A DNA stretch of 64,000 nucleotides from Lucifugimonas sp038150225 (lineage in GTDB: Bacteria > Chloroflexota > Dehalococcoidia > Lucifugimonadales > Lucifugimonadaceae), in the NCBI GenBank assembly GCA_038150225.1, contig JAYQWG010000001.1, forward strand, positions 62,001 through 126,000, given 5' to 3'. Positions 17,770-27,071 of this stretch are shown here, piece after piece. Both the position numbers and the translations under genes were made by a program. How positions within the stretch are numbered: the stretch's first letter is position 1; each line of letters opens with the position of its first letter. The notes below the pieces were generated by a model. The model saw only the letters and a list, made by a program, of their open reading frames with translations, was not told the origin of the DNA and searched no databases.

Positions 17770-18564
17770 GTGGATAACAATCCTGTGAAAATGACTGAAT
17801 CGGCGAAATTGGCCGGAGAGGCGTTTGCGGAGCTCGTTGCGACAGTTGAGACGTTGCGTGATCCCGGAGGCTGCCCCTGGGACGCCGAGCAAACGCATGA
17901 ATCCCTCCGGCCCAACTTGCTGGAAGAGACATATGAGGTTCTAGAGGCGATTGAGGCTGGCGATCCTTCTGGAATTGAAGAGGAACTAGGCGACATAGCG
18001 ACGCAAATCGTTTTTCACGCCGACATTGCTCGCAGAGTCGATGGCTTCACATCAGCGACACTAATGCACGCCGTCCGAGAAAAACTTATCCGTCGCCATC
18101 CCCATGTTTTCGGGGACGAGGAGTCGGCGGAGTCGTCAGGAGATGTTGTAGACCGTTGGGAGGCTCTAAAGCGAGCCGAGTCCGGCGGTAACCGGTCGAT
18201 TGTTTCGTCGCTGCCTTCAGCAATGCCAGCACTCGCCTATTCATCGTCAGTGCAAAAACGAGTCATGCGAGCTGGTCTTCCCTGGCCTGAAACGCACGCT
18301 AAGCCTCAAATGTTCGGCACTGACCTCGAAGAATCAGATGATGAAAAGGAAACGCGAGCCGGAGAACTACTAATGGCGGTTGTTCGTCAGGTTCAGGCTG
18401 CAGGAGTTGATCCGGAAACCGCACTTCGCAAAGCTACCCTCGGGCTTCGTGACCACGTTTTACGGGCTGAAGAACTGGCAGGTGAGACTGCACTCGCAGA
18501 GTTGAAGCCTGATGAACGTACGAGAATCTGGGATCAGACTGAAATCGCCTCTACCGACGAATAA
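17770..18564 (+). CDS. mazG: Nucleoside triphosphate pyrophosphohydrolase MazG
   Basis: The MazG signature is complete: LRDPGGCPWDAEQTHESLRP, LLEETYEVLEAIEAGD, and EELGDIATQIVFHADIA with the EExxE/D metal residues, followed by RRHPHVFGDEE. A second, degenerate all-alpha half fills out 264 residues, as in the two-domain MazG. It hydrolyses (d)NTPs to monophosphates and has been linked to ppGpp control and clean-up of oxidised nucleotides. Start GTG 17770. It overlaps convergently with the end of selD by 14 bases. Confidence 0.93.
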   Translation: MDNNPVKMTESAKLAGEAFAELVATVETLRDPGGCPWDAEQTHESLRPNLLEETYEVLEAIEAGDPSGIEEELGDIATQIVFHADIARRVDGFTSATLMHAVREKLIRRHPHVFGDEESAESSGDVVDRWEALKRAESGGNRSIVSSLPSAMPALAYSSSVQKRVMRAGLPWPETHAKPQMFGTDLEESDDEKETRAGELLMAVVRQVQAAGVDPETALRKATLGLRDHVLRAEELAGETALAELKPDERTRIWDQTEIASTDE

Positions 18565-19603
18565 TCACACTGGTATCTGACTGTGTTGATACTTGCCCGA
18601 TTACCGAACTATAAAGTGTTTTATTATCAACTAACTGCTTTATTAACTCTTCAGATCGCCCTTCTGGAACTGAAATGAGTAGTCCGCCAGATGTTTGAGC
18701 GTCGGCTAGAAGTGAGAACTCAATGTCAGTGATTTCTTCTTCGGCAGTCACTGACGGCATTATTGCCTCGGTATTTCTTGCTGTTCCACCTGAAATGTAG
18801 CCATCTTCTGCCAGGTGTTTCGCACCTCGCAGGAGAGGAATTGAGTCCATATTGATTTCGGCTGTAGTTCCACTCGCATTCATCATTTGCGATAGATGCC
18901 CAAGCAAACCGAAACCGGTTATGTCAGTCGCCGAGTTGACTCCAACAGCGACCATTGCTTCGGCAGCACTTTTATTCAGAGTCGCCATTGACCGCACAGC
19001 TTCGTCGATGACGGATTGCGGGGCAGTTCCAGCTTTACCAGCTGTAGTTATCACGCCCGAACCGATCGCCTTGGTGAGAATCAGAACGTCGCCGGGTTGA
19101 GCACTCGCGTTCGTTATTTCTTCTCCCGGTGTCACGATCCCCGTGACCGCCAGCCCGTACTTTGGCTCTTTGTCGTCAACGGTATGACCACCAACGATCA
19201 GGATCCCTGCTTCCTCGGCTTTCGCCTGTCCACCTTCGAGAACCTGCGCAATCACATCGGACGGAAGTTCTCGTGGGAATGCTGCGATGTTTAGGGCCGT
19301 GATCGGGCGACCGCCAACTGCGTAAACGTCACTTAGAGCGTTTGCGACGGCTATTTGTCCGTATTCAAACGGGTCATCGACAATGGGAGCGAAGAAATCT
19401 ACCGTCAGAACAAGGGCGACGCGATCGTCTATCCGGTAGATGGCGGAATCATCTCCGGTTTCGTTCCCGACCAGGACATTTGGGTCCTTCAGGGTCGGCT
19501 TTGGCAGCTTGCCCAAGACCTGGGCAAGTTCACTCTGACTGAGCTTGCCAGCTCAACCAGCGCAAGATGCCAGTTCGGTTAGGCGAATTGGTTTGTCGCT
19601 CAT
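18551..19603 (-). CDS. selD: Selenide, water dikinase SelD with selenocysteine (in-frame TGA) at the catalytic position
   Basis: Reading from the ATG at 19603 gives MSDKPIRLTELASCAG, then TGA (19553-19555, codon 17), then AGKLSQSELAQVL and an uninterrupted SelD body to 18551 (350 residues). The TGA sits exactly where SelD proteins carry their catalytic Cys or Sec in the SCAGC/UA motif. The body has GDDSAIYRIDDRVALVLTVD, the DDPFEYGQIAVANALSDVYA stretch, VGGHTVDDKEPKYG, TDITGFGLLGH and ADAQTSGGLL. SelD makes selenophosphate from selenide and ATP for tRNA-Sec. A SECIS-like hairpin lies just downstream of the TGA. Automated callers would start it at TTG 19516 and lose the active site. Confidence 0.92.
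19508..19528 (-). promoter_or_regulatory. Bacterial SECIS-like element of selD
   Basis: Within the selD coding strand, 24 bases after the TGA, an 8-bp perfect stem (CTTGCCCA with TGGGCAAG) closes a five-base loop GGTCT. Bacterial SECIS elements have a short stem with conserved G residues in the apical loop, typically about 16-37 bases after the UGA; the E. coli fdhF loop also contains GGUCU. Here the loop begins 32 bases after the TGA. It would recruit SelB with Sec-tRNA. Confidence 0.8.
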
Positions 19604-19840
19604 AGCCCTAGAATCGTGTCATATCCTCATTTGGATGCAAATGGTCCACACTGCGTAAGCAGCATGCCTGTATGCGAATTCGAAGCCGACTACTTCGCTA
19701 CGTTTGATGTGTGCGGTGACAAATTGATGCCAAACAAATTGACGGTACGAAGTGCACCATCGACAATTGACTCTTCTGAACATTTCCGCCGCGACATAGT
19801 CGCGCCGCTTCAATTGACCAGTCCTAGAAACTTCGCTTAG

Positions 19841-21166
19841 ATGACCAATATTCCTGAATCCAAACTACTACCAATCACCGCTGAACTCGGCGATTCAGGC
19901 CGACTGAACATTGGCGGATGCGACGTACGAGGTCTTGTTGCTGAGTTTGGCAGCCCTCTCTACATCTACGACGAGGCAACTCTTCGGCACATGTGCCGTG
20001 ATTTCGTCGGAAGTTTCACTAACGAGTACGAACGTTCTCACATCGAATACTCCTCTAAAGCCTTCGCAAACCCGGCGGTATCGAAAATCGTCGAAGAAGA
20101 AGGGCTTGAAATGGATGTCGTCACGGGCGGTGAACTCGCAGTAGCGATCGCTGCCAACTTTCCTGCGGACCGGTTGAATTTTCATGGAAACAACAAGGGG
20201 AGAGAGGAACTTACCGAGGCTGTTAAGTACGGGATTGGGCGAATAACGATCGATTCGTTCGCCGAAATAGATCTACTCGACTCAGTTGCCCAAGAGTTAG
20301 GTGTGAAGCAGACTGGCATGCTCCGTCTTTCACCGAGTATTGATCCTCACACGCACTTGCTGACCACGACCGGGATCCTCGATTCGAAATTTGGTTTTTC
20401 AATTGAGACCGGAGACGCTGAAAAAGCCGTCGAACAAGCCATGGCACGCGAAGGTTTGAATGTCGAAGGTCTCCATTTCCATCTGGGCTCGCCAATATTC
20501 GAGTTGGAGCCTTATTCGGAAGCGATCGACTACGTACTTGGTTTCGCTGCCCAAATGCGGGATAAGTACGGACTTGAGCTGAAGAGATTTAGTCCCGGCG
20601 GTGGTTTCGCTATCGGGTATGTAAACGATCAACTACCGCTGGAGATGGCGGACTATGCACGTGAAATTGCTACATCCCTGCGAGAAGGCTGTGACAAGTA
20701 CGGCTTAGACGAGCCAGAGTTGGTTGTTGAGCCAGGGAGGGCCATTGTTGGTCGTTCCGGCGTTGCTGTTTACACAGTAGGTGGAATCAAGACCATCCCG
20801 GGCGTACGGACGTACGTCAGCGTTGATGGCGGTATGGGTGACAACATTCGACCCGCGCTATACGAGTCTGAATACGCGGTGGTGCCTGTGGACAACCCGC
20901 TTGCAGATCGAGACGTTACAGTGACAGTCGCAGGAAAATTCTGTGAATCAGGTGATGTGCTGGCACGTGATGTCGACTTACCTGACCCGCAAACTGGCGA
21001 CCTGCTGGCATTGCCTGCTTCCGGTGCCTACTGTTTGATGATGGCGAGCAATTACAACATGCAGACTCGACCTGCAGTTGTGATGGTCAACGATGGCGAA
21101 GCAAGGTTGATAAGGCGTCGTGAAACTTACGCAGACTTGCTCGCCTCAAGTGTGGGGCTCGACTAG
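19841..21166 (+). CDS. lysA: Diaminopimelate decarboxylase
   Basis: The 441-residue fold-type III PLP enzyme shows the PLP lysine in IEYSSKAFANPAV (about residue 70), LEMDVVTGGELAVA, HFHLGSPIFELEPY, FSPGGGFAIGY, VEPGRAIVG, SVDGGMGDNIRPALY and the catalytic GKFCESGDVLARD. It removes CO2 from meso-diaminopimelate to give lysine, complementing lysC in this window. ATG at 19841. holB follows after three bases. The roughly 235-base stretch between selD and lysA holds only an unrecognised frame. Confidence 0.96.
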   Translation: MTNIPESKLLPITAELGDSGRLNIGGCDVRGLVAEFGSPLYIYDEATLRHMCRDFVGSFTNEYERSHIEYSSKAFANPAVSKIVEEEGLEMDVVTGGELAVAIAANFPADRLNFHGNNKGREELTEAVKYGIGRITIDSFAEIDLLDSVAQELGVKQTGMLRLSPSIDPHTHLLTTTGILDSKFGFSIETGDAEKAVEQAMAREGLNVEGLHFHLGSPIFELEPYSEAIDYVLGFAAQMRDKYGLELKRFSPGGGFAIGYVNDQLPLEMADYAREIATSLREGCDKYGLDEPELVVEPGRAIVGRSGVAVYTVGGIKTIPGVRTYVSVDGGMGDNIRPALYESEYAVVPVDNPLADRDVTVTVAGKFCESGDVLARDVDLPDPQTGDLLALPASGAYCLMMASNYNMQTRPAVVMVNDGEARLIRRRETYADLLASSVGLD

Positions 21167-21169
21167 CGA

Positions 21170-22285
21170 ATGGTGACCGATCTAAAACCTCCAGTTGTTG
21201 GATGGCAAACGTTCGGTCACCCTGGCGCGACTAATTTTCTTTCACGGTCCAGCCAAATTGGACGAACGTCCCACGCGTACCTGATCACGGGGCCAGACAA
21301 AGTCGGAAAAACAACCCTGGCGTTAGACATTGCCGGAATGGTGAACTCTGAGCCGGTGGTCGACATGTTTGGAACTGCCGACAATATCGATCTGCAAAGT
21401 TCACATCAGGCTGATCGTATACGCAGGGGATTGCACGCTGACGTTCGGCTAATCAATCCCAAAACCGAACTTGATGGCGATAAGAAATCGGACATCGAAA
21501 GACGCACGATGATTTCGATCGATCATGTCCAGGATGTGATCGAAAAGTCGTACATAACGCCGTTTGAAGGCAGCAAGAACGTATTTATATTCGAAGGTGC
21601 CCACCGGATGGTTGAGGCCGGCTTCAACGCCATTCTCAAAACCCTCGAAGAACCTTCGGACGACACGGTGCTCATTCTTACGTGTCAATCGCCCGACCAA
21701 CTACCCGAAACCATCGTGTCGAGGTGCCAGAGGATCGAACTGCGACCAGCAACCTCGGAAGTCATAGCCAGTTCTTTGGTCGAAAGGTACGAAGTTGAAC
21801 CTGAACTGGCAGACAAGATCGCTCGGCTTTCAGCCGGAAGACCGGGATGGGCAATTGATGCGGTCAATGATTCAACGATTTTCGATGCCCACAACCAAGC
21901 TGTACTTCGATTTGCTGAAGTGACAGTGGGAAACGTCGAAGAACGGTTTAGATACGCCCGCCAAACAGGTGGTCAGTTCAGGCGAAACCGCGAAGACGTA
22001 CTACTTGAGATGGATCGCTGGTTAGAGTGGTGGCGAGATGTAGCTATGATCACCCACGGTGCGGACGAGAGTGTGGTCAATCTCGAATGGTCGGAGTTGC
22101 TGGGACAAATTGCAAAACCCCTGAAGAAGCCGCAGGTCGCTCAGGCTGTACGTGTTATTCAGGACACGAAAAAAGCACTCGTGGCGAACGCAGCAGCTCA
22201 ATTGGCATTCGAGGTAATGATGCTCGACATGCCGTGGGTAGATCCTTCAGGCGTGCCCGCTCTCAAATTTGACGACGACGAGTAG
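21170..22285 (+). CDS. holB: DNA polymerase III subunit delta'
   Basis: AAA+ clamp-loader subunit of 371 residues: HAYLITGPDKVGKTTLALDI at the Walker A position, ISIDHVQDVIEKSYITPFEG, FIFEGAHRMVEAGFNAILKT with LEEPSDDTVLIL (Walker B region), and the SRC motif in IVSRCQRIEL. Together with delta and tau it loads the sliding clamp. The four-cysteine zinc module usual near residues 50-70 is not visible: the region around NIDLQSSHQADRIRRGLHAD has no cysteines. It is tightly linked to lysA. Confidence 0.88.
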   Translation: MVTDLKPPVVGWQTFGHPGATNFLSRSSQIGRTSHAYLITGPDKVGKTTLALDIAGMVNSEPVVDMFGTADNIDLQSSHQADRIRRGLHADVRLINPKTELDGDKKSDIERRTMISIDHVQDVIEKSYITPFEGSKNVFIFEGAHRMVEAGFNAILKTLEEPSDDTVLILTCQSPDQLPETIVSRCQRIELRPATSEVIASSLVERYEVEPELADKIARLSAGRPGWAIDAVNDSTIFDAHNQAVLRFAEVTVGNVEERFRYARQTGGQFRRNREDVLLEMDRWLEWWRDVAMITHGADESVVNLEWSELLGQIAKPLKKPQVAQAVRVIQDTKKALVANAAAQLAFEVMMLDMPWVDPSGVPALKFDDDE

Positions 22286-22885
22286 CTAGTCGCCAGCAAC
22301 CATGGCCATCCCGTTCATTGACACTTGGGACGAAGGGTTCGAGTCGGGGACCATCCACGGCACGTAAGGGAGCCAGGTGTCTTTTAGCGAACTCAATTTC
22401 AGGAATGAATATGGATTCGGTCGTGGCTCGTAAGGTTTATTACGGAGTTTCATTCCGGCTTCTTCCGGAGTGCGCCCGGCTTTACGGTGATTGCACGGCT
22501 TACAAGCGCTGACTACGTTAGTCCATGTGAACTCTCCGCCCTTGCATCGAGGCTCGACATGGTCAATCGTCATGTCTTTTGGGCGGGATCCACAGTACTG
22601 GCAGGAAAAATTATCTCGGGAGAAAATCTCGTATCGAGACATTTTCCTGCGTTGAACCGGGCGTTTCACCATGTACACGAGACGAATGACTTCGGGCTTC
22701 TCGAAAATATCGCTGACCGTATGAACGTAGTCACCTGACTCATGCAGGGATTCTGCTTTGCCTTTACCCACAAGCTTAACTGCCCTGCGAATGTCGCAGA
22801 TATTGAGCGGTTGGTAGTTCTGATTGAGCACCAGTACTGGCGCTCTCGTGCTATCGCTCATACCGCCTCGTAGCAGTTGCGGCAT
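22286..22885 (-). CDS. HNH endonuclease
   Basis: The 199 residues begin APVLVLNQNYQPLNICDIRRA, an N-terminal feature typical of a widespread stand-alone HNH family. The HNH core follows: FSCQYCGSRP (first zinc Cys pair), TIDHVEPRCKGG (catalytic His), WTNVVSACKPCNHRK (second Cys pair and HNH Asn/His). Such chromosomal HNH proteins are not linked to phage here; their target is unknown. Its stop abuts the holB stop, so the genes converge. The ATG is at 22885. Confidence 0.88.
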   Translation of the reverse strand: MPQLLRGGMSDSTRAPVLVLNQNYQPLNICDIRRAVKLVGKGKAESLHESGDYVHTVSDIFEKPEVIRLVYMVKRPVQRRKMSRYEIFSRDNFSCQYCGSRPKDMTIDHVEPRCKGGEFTWTNVVSACKPCNHRKAGRTPEEAGMKLRNKPYEPRPNPYSFLKLSSLKDTWLPYVPWMVPDSNPSSQVSMNGMAMVAGD

Positions 22886-22906
22886 TTCAGCCGCCTTAGT
22901 TACTCG

Positions 22907-23551
22907 CTAAGCGTCATCCTGATCAATCGCCCGCTCCAACCTGTCGAGAGCGACCCCGAACTCTTCTGGAGCGTAGTCAATTACGAAACTTCGCAAATTC
23001 AAAAGTGCCGGAACCAGTTGGGACTCTACCAGCCATGTACGACCGTTCTCACGATAGAGATTTTTGGCGTAGGCAATGGTGCGACCGGTGATTTCGTCCT
23101 GCAATCCCTGGATTCCGTCAGTCACGATGTCGTTCACGGTGATTTCAGAAGCAGCTGATTCTTCGCTTTCAACAAACGAGTAGCGCGCAACCACCGTTAC
23201 AAGCCCACCAGCAATAAGGACACCTGCAATAAGACCGATCACTAATCCACCAAGACTGTCGGTCCAGTCAAGCATCGTTACCTTGAGTGCCCGTTTTATG
23301 ATTCCAGCGACGATTCGTCCTACGATAAACACACCGACGAATATGATCACGTACCCAATTGCGGTGGAGAGAGCTTCGCTTTCAACACCGTCCCAGATTG
23401 TTGCTAGCACTCTGCCAGCGAACAATCCGCTCAGGAACAATCCGACGTAGACAACGACGGCGTTTATAACCGCGTTCACAAGTCCGGTCTTGTAGCCCCA
23501 AAGAGCGCCAATGACGATTGCAGCTACGAGTACCCAGTCGAGTACGTTCAT
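22907..23551 (-). CDS. CvpA family membrane protein
   Basis: MNVLDWVLVAAIVIGALWGY, then four hydrophobic segments within the first 125 residues with the family's GLVNAVINAVVVYVGLFLSG and MLDWTDSLGGLVIGLIAGVL patterns; the last ~90 residues are hydrophilic. CvpA proteins (named for colicin V production) are inner-membrane proteins implicated in envelope stress tolerance. The ATG at 23551 is 21 bases from the HNH gene in the same direction, so the two could be one transcript. Confidence 0.85.
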   Translation of the reverse strand: MNVLDWVLVAAIVIGALWGYKTGLVNAVINAVVVYVGLFLSGLFAGRVLATIWDGVESEALSTAIGYVIIFVGVFIVGRIVAGIIKRALKVTMLDWTDSLGGLVIGLIAGVLIAGGLVTVVARYSFVESEESAASEITVNDIVTDGIQGLQDEITGRTIAYAKNLYRENGRTWLVESQLVPALLNLRSFVIDYAPEEFGVALDRLERAIDQDDA

Positions 23552-23762
23552 ATTTATAAGCTCTCCACTAAGCCGTAAGAATTAAGCGATTTATAAGTGA
23601 ATATCACTCGTCGAGCGTTACTAAATCGGTAATAACTCGTATTTTTCGGGTGAACGGGATTTTAGCAGTAAGTAACTAAGCTATTCATCGAGACGGAGTT
23701 CTTATCGGATACTCATAAGGTGGCTCCGAACTGTTTCGCGCAACAAACTAGCCCGGGTAGAT

Positions 23763-24443
23763 ATGACAACCGACGCTCCAACAATAGCCATTGATGGTCC
23801 TGCCGGATCAGGCAAAACAAGCGTTGGAAAAATGATCGCTGACCTACTCGGGTATAAATTTCTCGATACTGGTCTCATGTACCGCGTCGCAACTTGGATC
23901 GCTATAGAGGCGCAAGCAAATCTGGATGAACAAGCCTCGATAATTTCTGTGGTTGAGTCATCGTCGATTGATGTAGGTGTCAACTCAGAAGGACGATCCA
24001 CGATATCGGTTGGAGGAATTGATCTAACGGAGCGTTTACACACCGTTGAGATCGACAGCTCGGTTTCCACCGTTTCTGCAATTCCAAGAATCAGGGAAAT
24101 AATGGTTGCAGAGCAGAAAAAATTGGCGGGAAACGGTGGAATTGTGATGGTTGGGCGAGATATTGGCACCGTTGTGGTACCTGATAGTCCGATCAAGATA
24201 TTTCTAACCGCTGCTGCTGCAACTCGTGCGACGAGGCGGTTCGAGGAGTTCGGATCGTCTGGAGAACAGGTTGAGTTCAACGAAATCCTTGAGTCAATTG
24301 AACAACGTGACAAAGTCGATTCTTCGAGAGCTGACTCGCCTCTCCGCCCGGCGGCCGATGCAGACGTGATTGAAACCGACGATATGAGCCTGGAAGAAGT
24401 GGTTGCCAGGGTGATGGAACTCGTCGCGGAGAAGATATCTTGA
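23763..24443 (+). CDS. cmk: Cytidylate kinase
   Basis: The 226-residue kinase has the P-loop IDGPAGSGKTSVGKMIAD (residues ~10-27), FLDTGLMYRVATWIAIE, VGRDIGTVVVPDSPIKIFLT and the lid-region RRFEEF, with RDKVDSSRADSPLRPAADAD near the end, all diagnostic for Cmk. It phosphorylates CMP/dCMP. Its stop overlaps the TTG start of plsC by four bases, beginning a cmk-plsC-glmS run. Confidence 0.95.
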   Translation: MTTDAPTIAIDGPAGSGKTSVGKMIADLLGYKFLDTGLMYRVATWIAIEAQANLDEQASIISVVESSSIDVGVNSEGRSTISVGGIDLTERLHTVEIDSSVSTVSAIPRIREIMVAEQKKLAGNGGIVMVGRDIGTVVVPDSPIKIFLTAAAATRATRRFEEFGSSGEQVEFNEILESIEQRDKVDSSRADSPLRPAADADVIETDDMSLEEVVARVMELVAEKIS

Positions 24444-25141
24444 AGCAGTGGCTTTTCCGACCATGTAACTTCGGATTCAGGACCACCCTCAAATGGTTTT
24501 CCTATTTCAAGATCGAGGGGAAGGAAAACCTACCCACCGATGGTCCGCTGCTTGTTGCTCCAAATCACCTGTCTAACCTGGATCCGGCGATTGTTGCTTC
24601 GGTTGTGCCCAAGCCACCGGTATTCCTGGCCAAAAAAGAACTTTTTAAGGTTCCTCCAGCTTCATTCCTTCTTCGCTCGTACGGGGCGTATCCAGTGGAT
24701 CGTAGAAGCGCAGACATGAAAGCGTTGAACTGGATTACTCACAAACTAGTTAACGAAGACCGTATTGCGATCATGTTCCCGGAGGGGACTCGCAGCAAAG
24801 AAGGGGGACTGCTGCGAGGACAACCTGGTGTTGCACTGTTGGCGATCACGACCGGTGTACCGGTCGTACCGTTCGCACTGACAGGATCGGAACATCTTCA
24901 GAACGTGATGCGGGTGTTTAAGCCCACGGCCGATATGACGCTAAGGATTGGCAAGCCATTCAAGGTGAACACCAGTAGCGAACGCCCTTCACGGACAGAA
25001 ATTGCACGAGTATCCGAGGAAATAATGATTCGGATTGCTCGGTTAATGCCTGAAGACAAACGAGGCTACTACACTGATACCGCCGATAAAGAATTTATCG
25101 TGACTTCTGAGCATGTGCCGGAAACTGGAAGGTCCAATTAA
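24440..25141 (+). CDS. plsC: 1-acyl-sn-glycerol-3-phosphate acyltransferase
   Basis: The acyltransferase core is clear in 233 residues: the NHLSNLD catalytic box (about residues 42-48), the FPEGTRSKEGGLLRG substrate box near residue 113, and GVPVVPFALTGSEHL. It adds the second acyl chain in phosphatidic acid synthesis at the membrane face. Start TTG overlaps the cmk stop. The stop shares a base with the glmS ATG (TAATG), so translation is coupled along cmk-plsC-glmS. Confidence 0.92.
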   Translation: MKQWLFRPCNFGFRTTLKWFSYFKIEGKENLPTDGPLLVAPNHLSNLDPAIVASVVPKPPVFLAKKELFKVPPASFLLRSYGAYPVDRRSADMKALNWITHKLVNEDRIAIMFPEGTRSKEGGLLRGQPGVALLAITTGVPVVPFALTGSEHLQNVMRVFKPTADMTLRIGKPFKVNTSSERPSRTEIARVSEEIMIRIARLMPEDKRGYYTDTADKEFIVTSEHVPETGRSN

Positions 25142-26994
25142 TGTGCGGAATATTCGCATATTCAGGTAACGAAAGTCCCGTTCCGCACTTGCTCGCAGGA
25201 TTGAAGGCTGTTGAATACCGCGGATACGACTCCGCTGGCATATCCGTCATTGACGAATCCAACACGATTCGCACCATCAAGCATGGAGATCACAAGGCCT
25301 CACTGTCCAACCTTGCAAAAACGGTGACCGACTCCCAAATAGAAGGTTTTTTCGGAATTGGGCACACACGATGGGCTACCCACGGTGAGGTGAACGATCA
25401 GAACTCTCACCCTCATCAATCGAGCAACGGCAAAGTCTCGATTGCCCACAACGGGATTGTCGAGAATTACATCGAGCTGAAAGACGAATTGATCAGTCGG
25501 GGTGTCGAGTTCGTTTCAGAAACCGATTCTGAAGTAATTGCTCACTATGTTGGTGCGGCAGTCTCTGAGGGTCGTTCGTTGAGAGAGGCGGTTACCGAAG
25601 CCGCTGGAATTATTCGAGGAAACACAGCGATCGTAGCTGTTTCAAGTAATGAACCCGGCCGGATCGTCGGACTTAGGATTGGGAATGCCGGCGGAATAGT
25701 TGCTGGTACACGCGATGGCGTTTCCGTGATGGCATCTGATCCGATTGCTTTATTACCTCACGTATCAGAAGTCGTATATCTCGAACCGGGTGAAGTGATC
25801 GAGGTCGACAAGGGAGCGCTGTCGGTATTTGATCTGATTGGTAATGAGATCTTAAAGACTGCGGTTGAACTGAATCAGGATTTTGAGGCCGCTCAAAAGG
25901 GGAACCACCCCCACTTCATGTCCAAAGAGATTGCCGAGCAGCCAGATGCGGTCCAGGGATCTCTTCGAGGACGAGCTGATTTCACCAGGTCGGTACAGAC
26001 ACTTCCAGAATTTGGACTTAGTGGAGCCGAAATCCACGATCTAAAACGTGTGGTACTCACCGGGATGGGCACCTCGCTTCATGCCGCTATGTTCGGTGCG
26101 CAGGTAATTGAGTCACTCGCTCGCATTCCGGCGACCGCCGAGAACTCATCTGAACTGCGATACAGAAATCCGATACTCGACAAAAACACCCTCGTGATTG
26201 CGATTACACAGTCTGGTGAAACAGCCGACACTCTTGCAGCAATGGAATCGGCTCGCGAAGCCGGTTGTCCGCAGGCAGTGGTTCTAGAGGCAGAAGGCAC
26301 ACAAGCAACTCGAGTTGCCAATTTCACGCTTCCGGTCAAAGTTGGCCAGGAAATCGGCGTTGCCTCGACCAAAACGCTCGTCGGAAGTATGACGGTGTTG
26401 CTTCAGCTGGCAATCGTACTGGCAAAGGCGCGTGGTGAGATCTCTCGAGAAGAAGAAGCCGGTTACGTGCAAAATCTTGCAGAGCTTCCAGCACTAGTGG
26501 CAAATGTTCTCGACCTTGAAGACCAGATCAAAGAGTATTCAAGTTGGCTTAGCGATTTTGATGATTTGCTCTATCTCGGTCGGGCTGCGCAACTGCCGAT
26601 TGCAATGGAAGGTGCTCTCAAGATGAAGGAGCTTGCCTACATTCACGCCGAGGGTTACGCCGCCGGCGAAATGAAGCACGGTGTAAACGCGCTGCTTGGG
26701 CCGGATATGGCGACAGTAGTCTGTGCCCCCCAAAACGGGCTTCACGAAAAAATGGTGTCAAACATCTCGGAAGTTAAAGCGCGTGGTGGCGAAGTACTTG
26801 CTCTGGCAACAAAAGGTGACACCGTCATTGAACGCGTTGCTGATCACGTTTTGTATGTGCCGGAATGCCCAGAGCTGCTTCAGCCATTTGCCACACTCGT
26901 TCCGCTGCAAATGCTTGCCTATTACACAGCGCTTGCTCTAGGCCGAGATCCAGATAAACCTCGCAATCTGGCGAAAACGGTGACTGTCGAGTAA
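25141..26994 (+). CDS. glmS: Glutamine-fructose-6-phosphate aminotransferase (isomerizing)
   Basis: MCGIFAYSG gives the N-terminal nucleophile Cys2 of the class II glutaminase domain (to about residue 220, with HTRWATHGEVNDQNSHPH). Two SIS sugar-isomerase domains follow (TGMGTSLHAAMFG near residue 305, then YLGRAAQLPIAMEGALKMKE near 478), ending DKPRNLAKTVTVE as in GlmS. The 617-residue length is typical. It makes glucosamine-6-P for peptidoglycan and other amino sugars. No glmS ribozyme is visible; upstream sequence is the plsC coding region. Confidence 0.97.
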   Translation: MCGIFAYSGNESPVPHLLAGLKAVEYRGYDSAGISVIDESNTIRTIKHGDHKASLSNLAKTVTDSQIEGFFGIGHTRWATHGEVNDQNSHPHQSSNGKVSIAHNGIVENYIELKDELISRGVEFVSETDSEVIAHYVGAAVSEGRSLREAVTEAAGIIRGNTAIVAVSSNEPGRIVGLRIGNAGGIVAGTRDGVSVMASDPIALLPHVSEVVYLEPGEVIEVDKGALSVFDLIGNEILKTAVELNQDFEAAQKGNHPHFMSKEIAEQPDAVQGSLRGRADFTRSVQTLPEFGLSGAEIHDLKRVVLTGMGTSLHAAMFGAQVIESLARIPATAENSSELRYRNPILDKNTLVIAITQSGETADTLAAMESAREAGCPQAVVLEAEGTQATRVANFTLPVKVGQEIGVASTKTLVGSMTVLLQLAIVLAKARGEISREEEAGYVQNLAELPALVANVLDLEDQIKEYSSWLSDFDDLLYLGRAAQLPIAMEGALKMKELAYIHAEGYAAGEMKHGVNALLGPDMATVVCAPQNGLHEKMVSNISEVKARGGEVLALATKGDTVIERVADHVLYVPECPELLQPFATLVPLQMLAYYTALALGRDPDKPRNLAKTVTVE

Positions 26995-27000
26995 CAGGTG

Positions 27001-27043
27001 CTGGCTACGGGCATTTTTCGGGCGTAATATGCCCGCCTGCCAG
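27001..27043 (+). terminator. Large interrupted hairpin after glmS
   Basis: CTGGC at 27001 pairs with GCCAG ending at 27043, and inside this CGGGCAT pairs with ATGCCCG, leaving a loop of about 14 bases. No T-run follows, so it may be an attenuating or RNA-stabilising structure rather than a classical terminator between glmS and the first MFS gene. Confidence 0.45.
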
Positions 27044-27071
27044 TAACTGTCCTCAAGGCGCCCCGTAGCTA

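Noticed and set aside
19616..19840. 74-codon frame between selD and lysA
   Set aside because: No motif or homology recognised and it fills a divergent promoter region; likely chance.
23702..24313. 203-codon frame antisense to cmk
   Set aside because: cmk is unambiguous on the other strand and this frame has only Ser/Thr-rich sequence.
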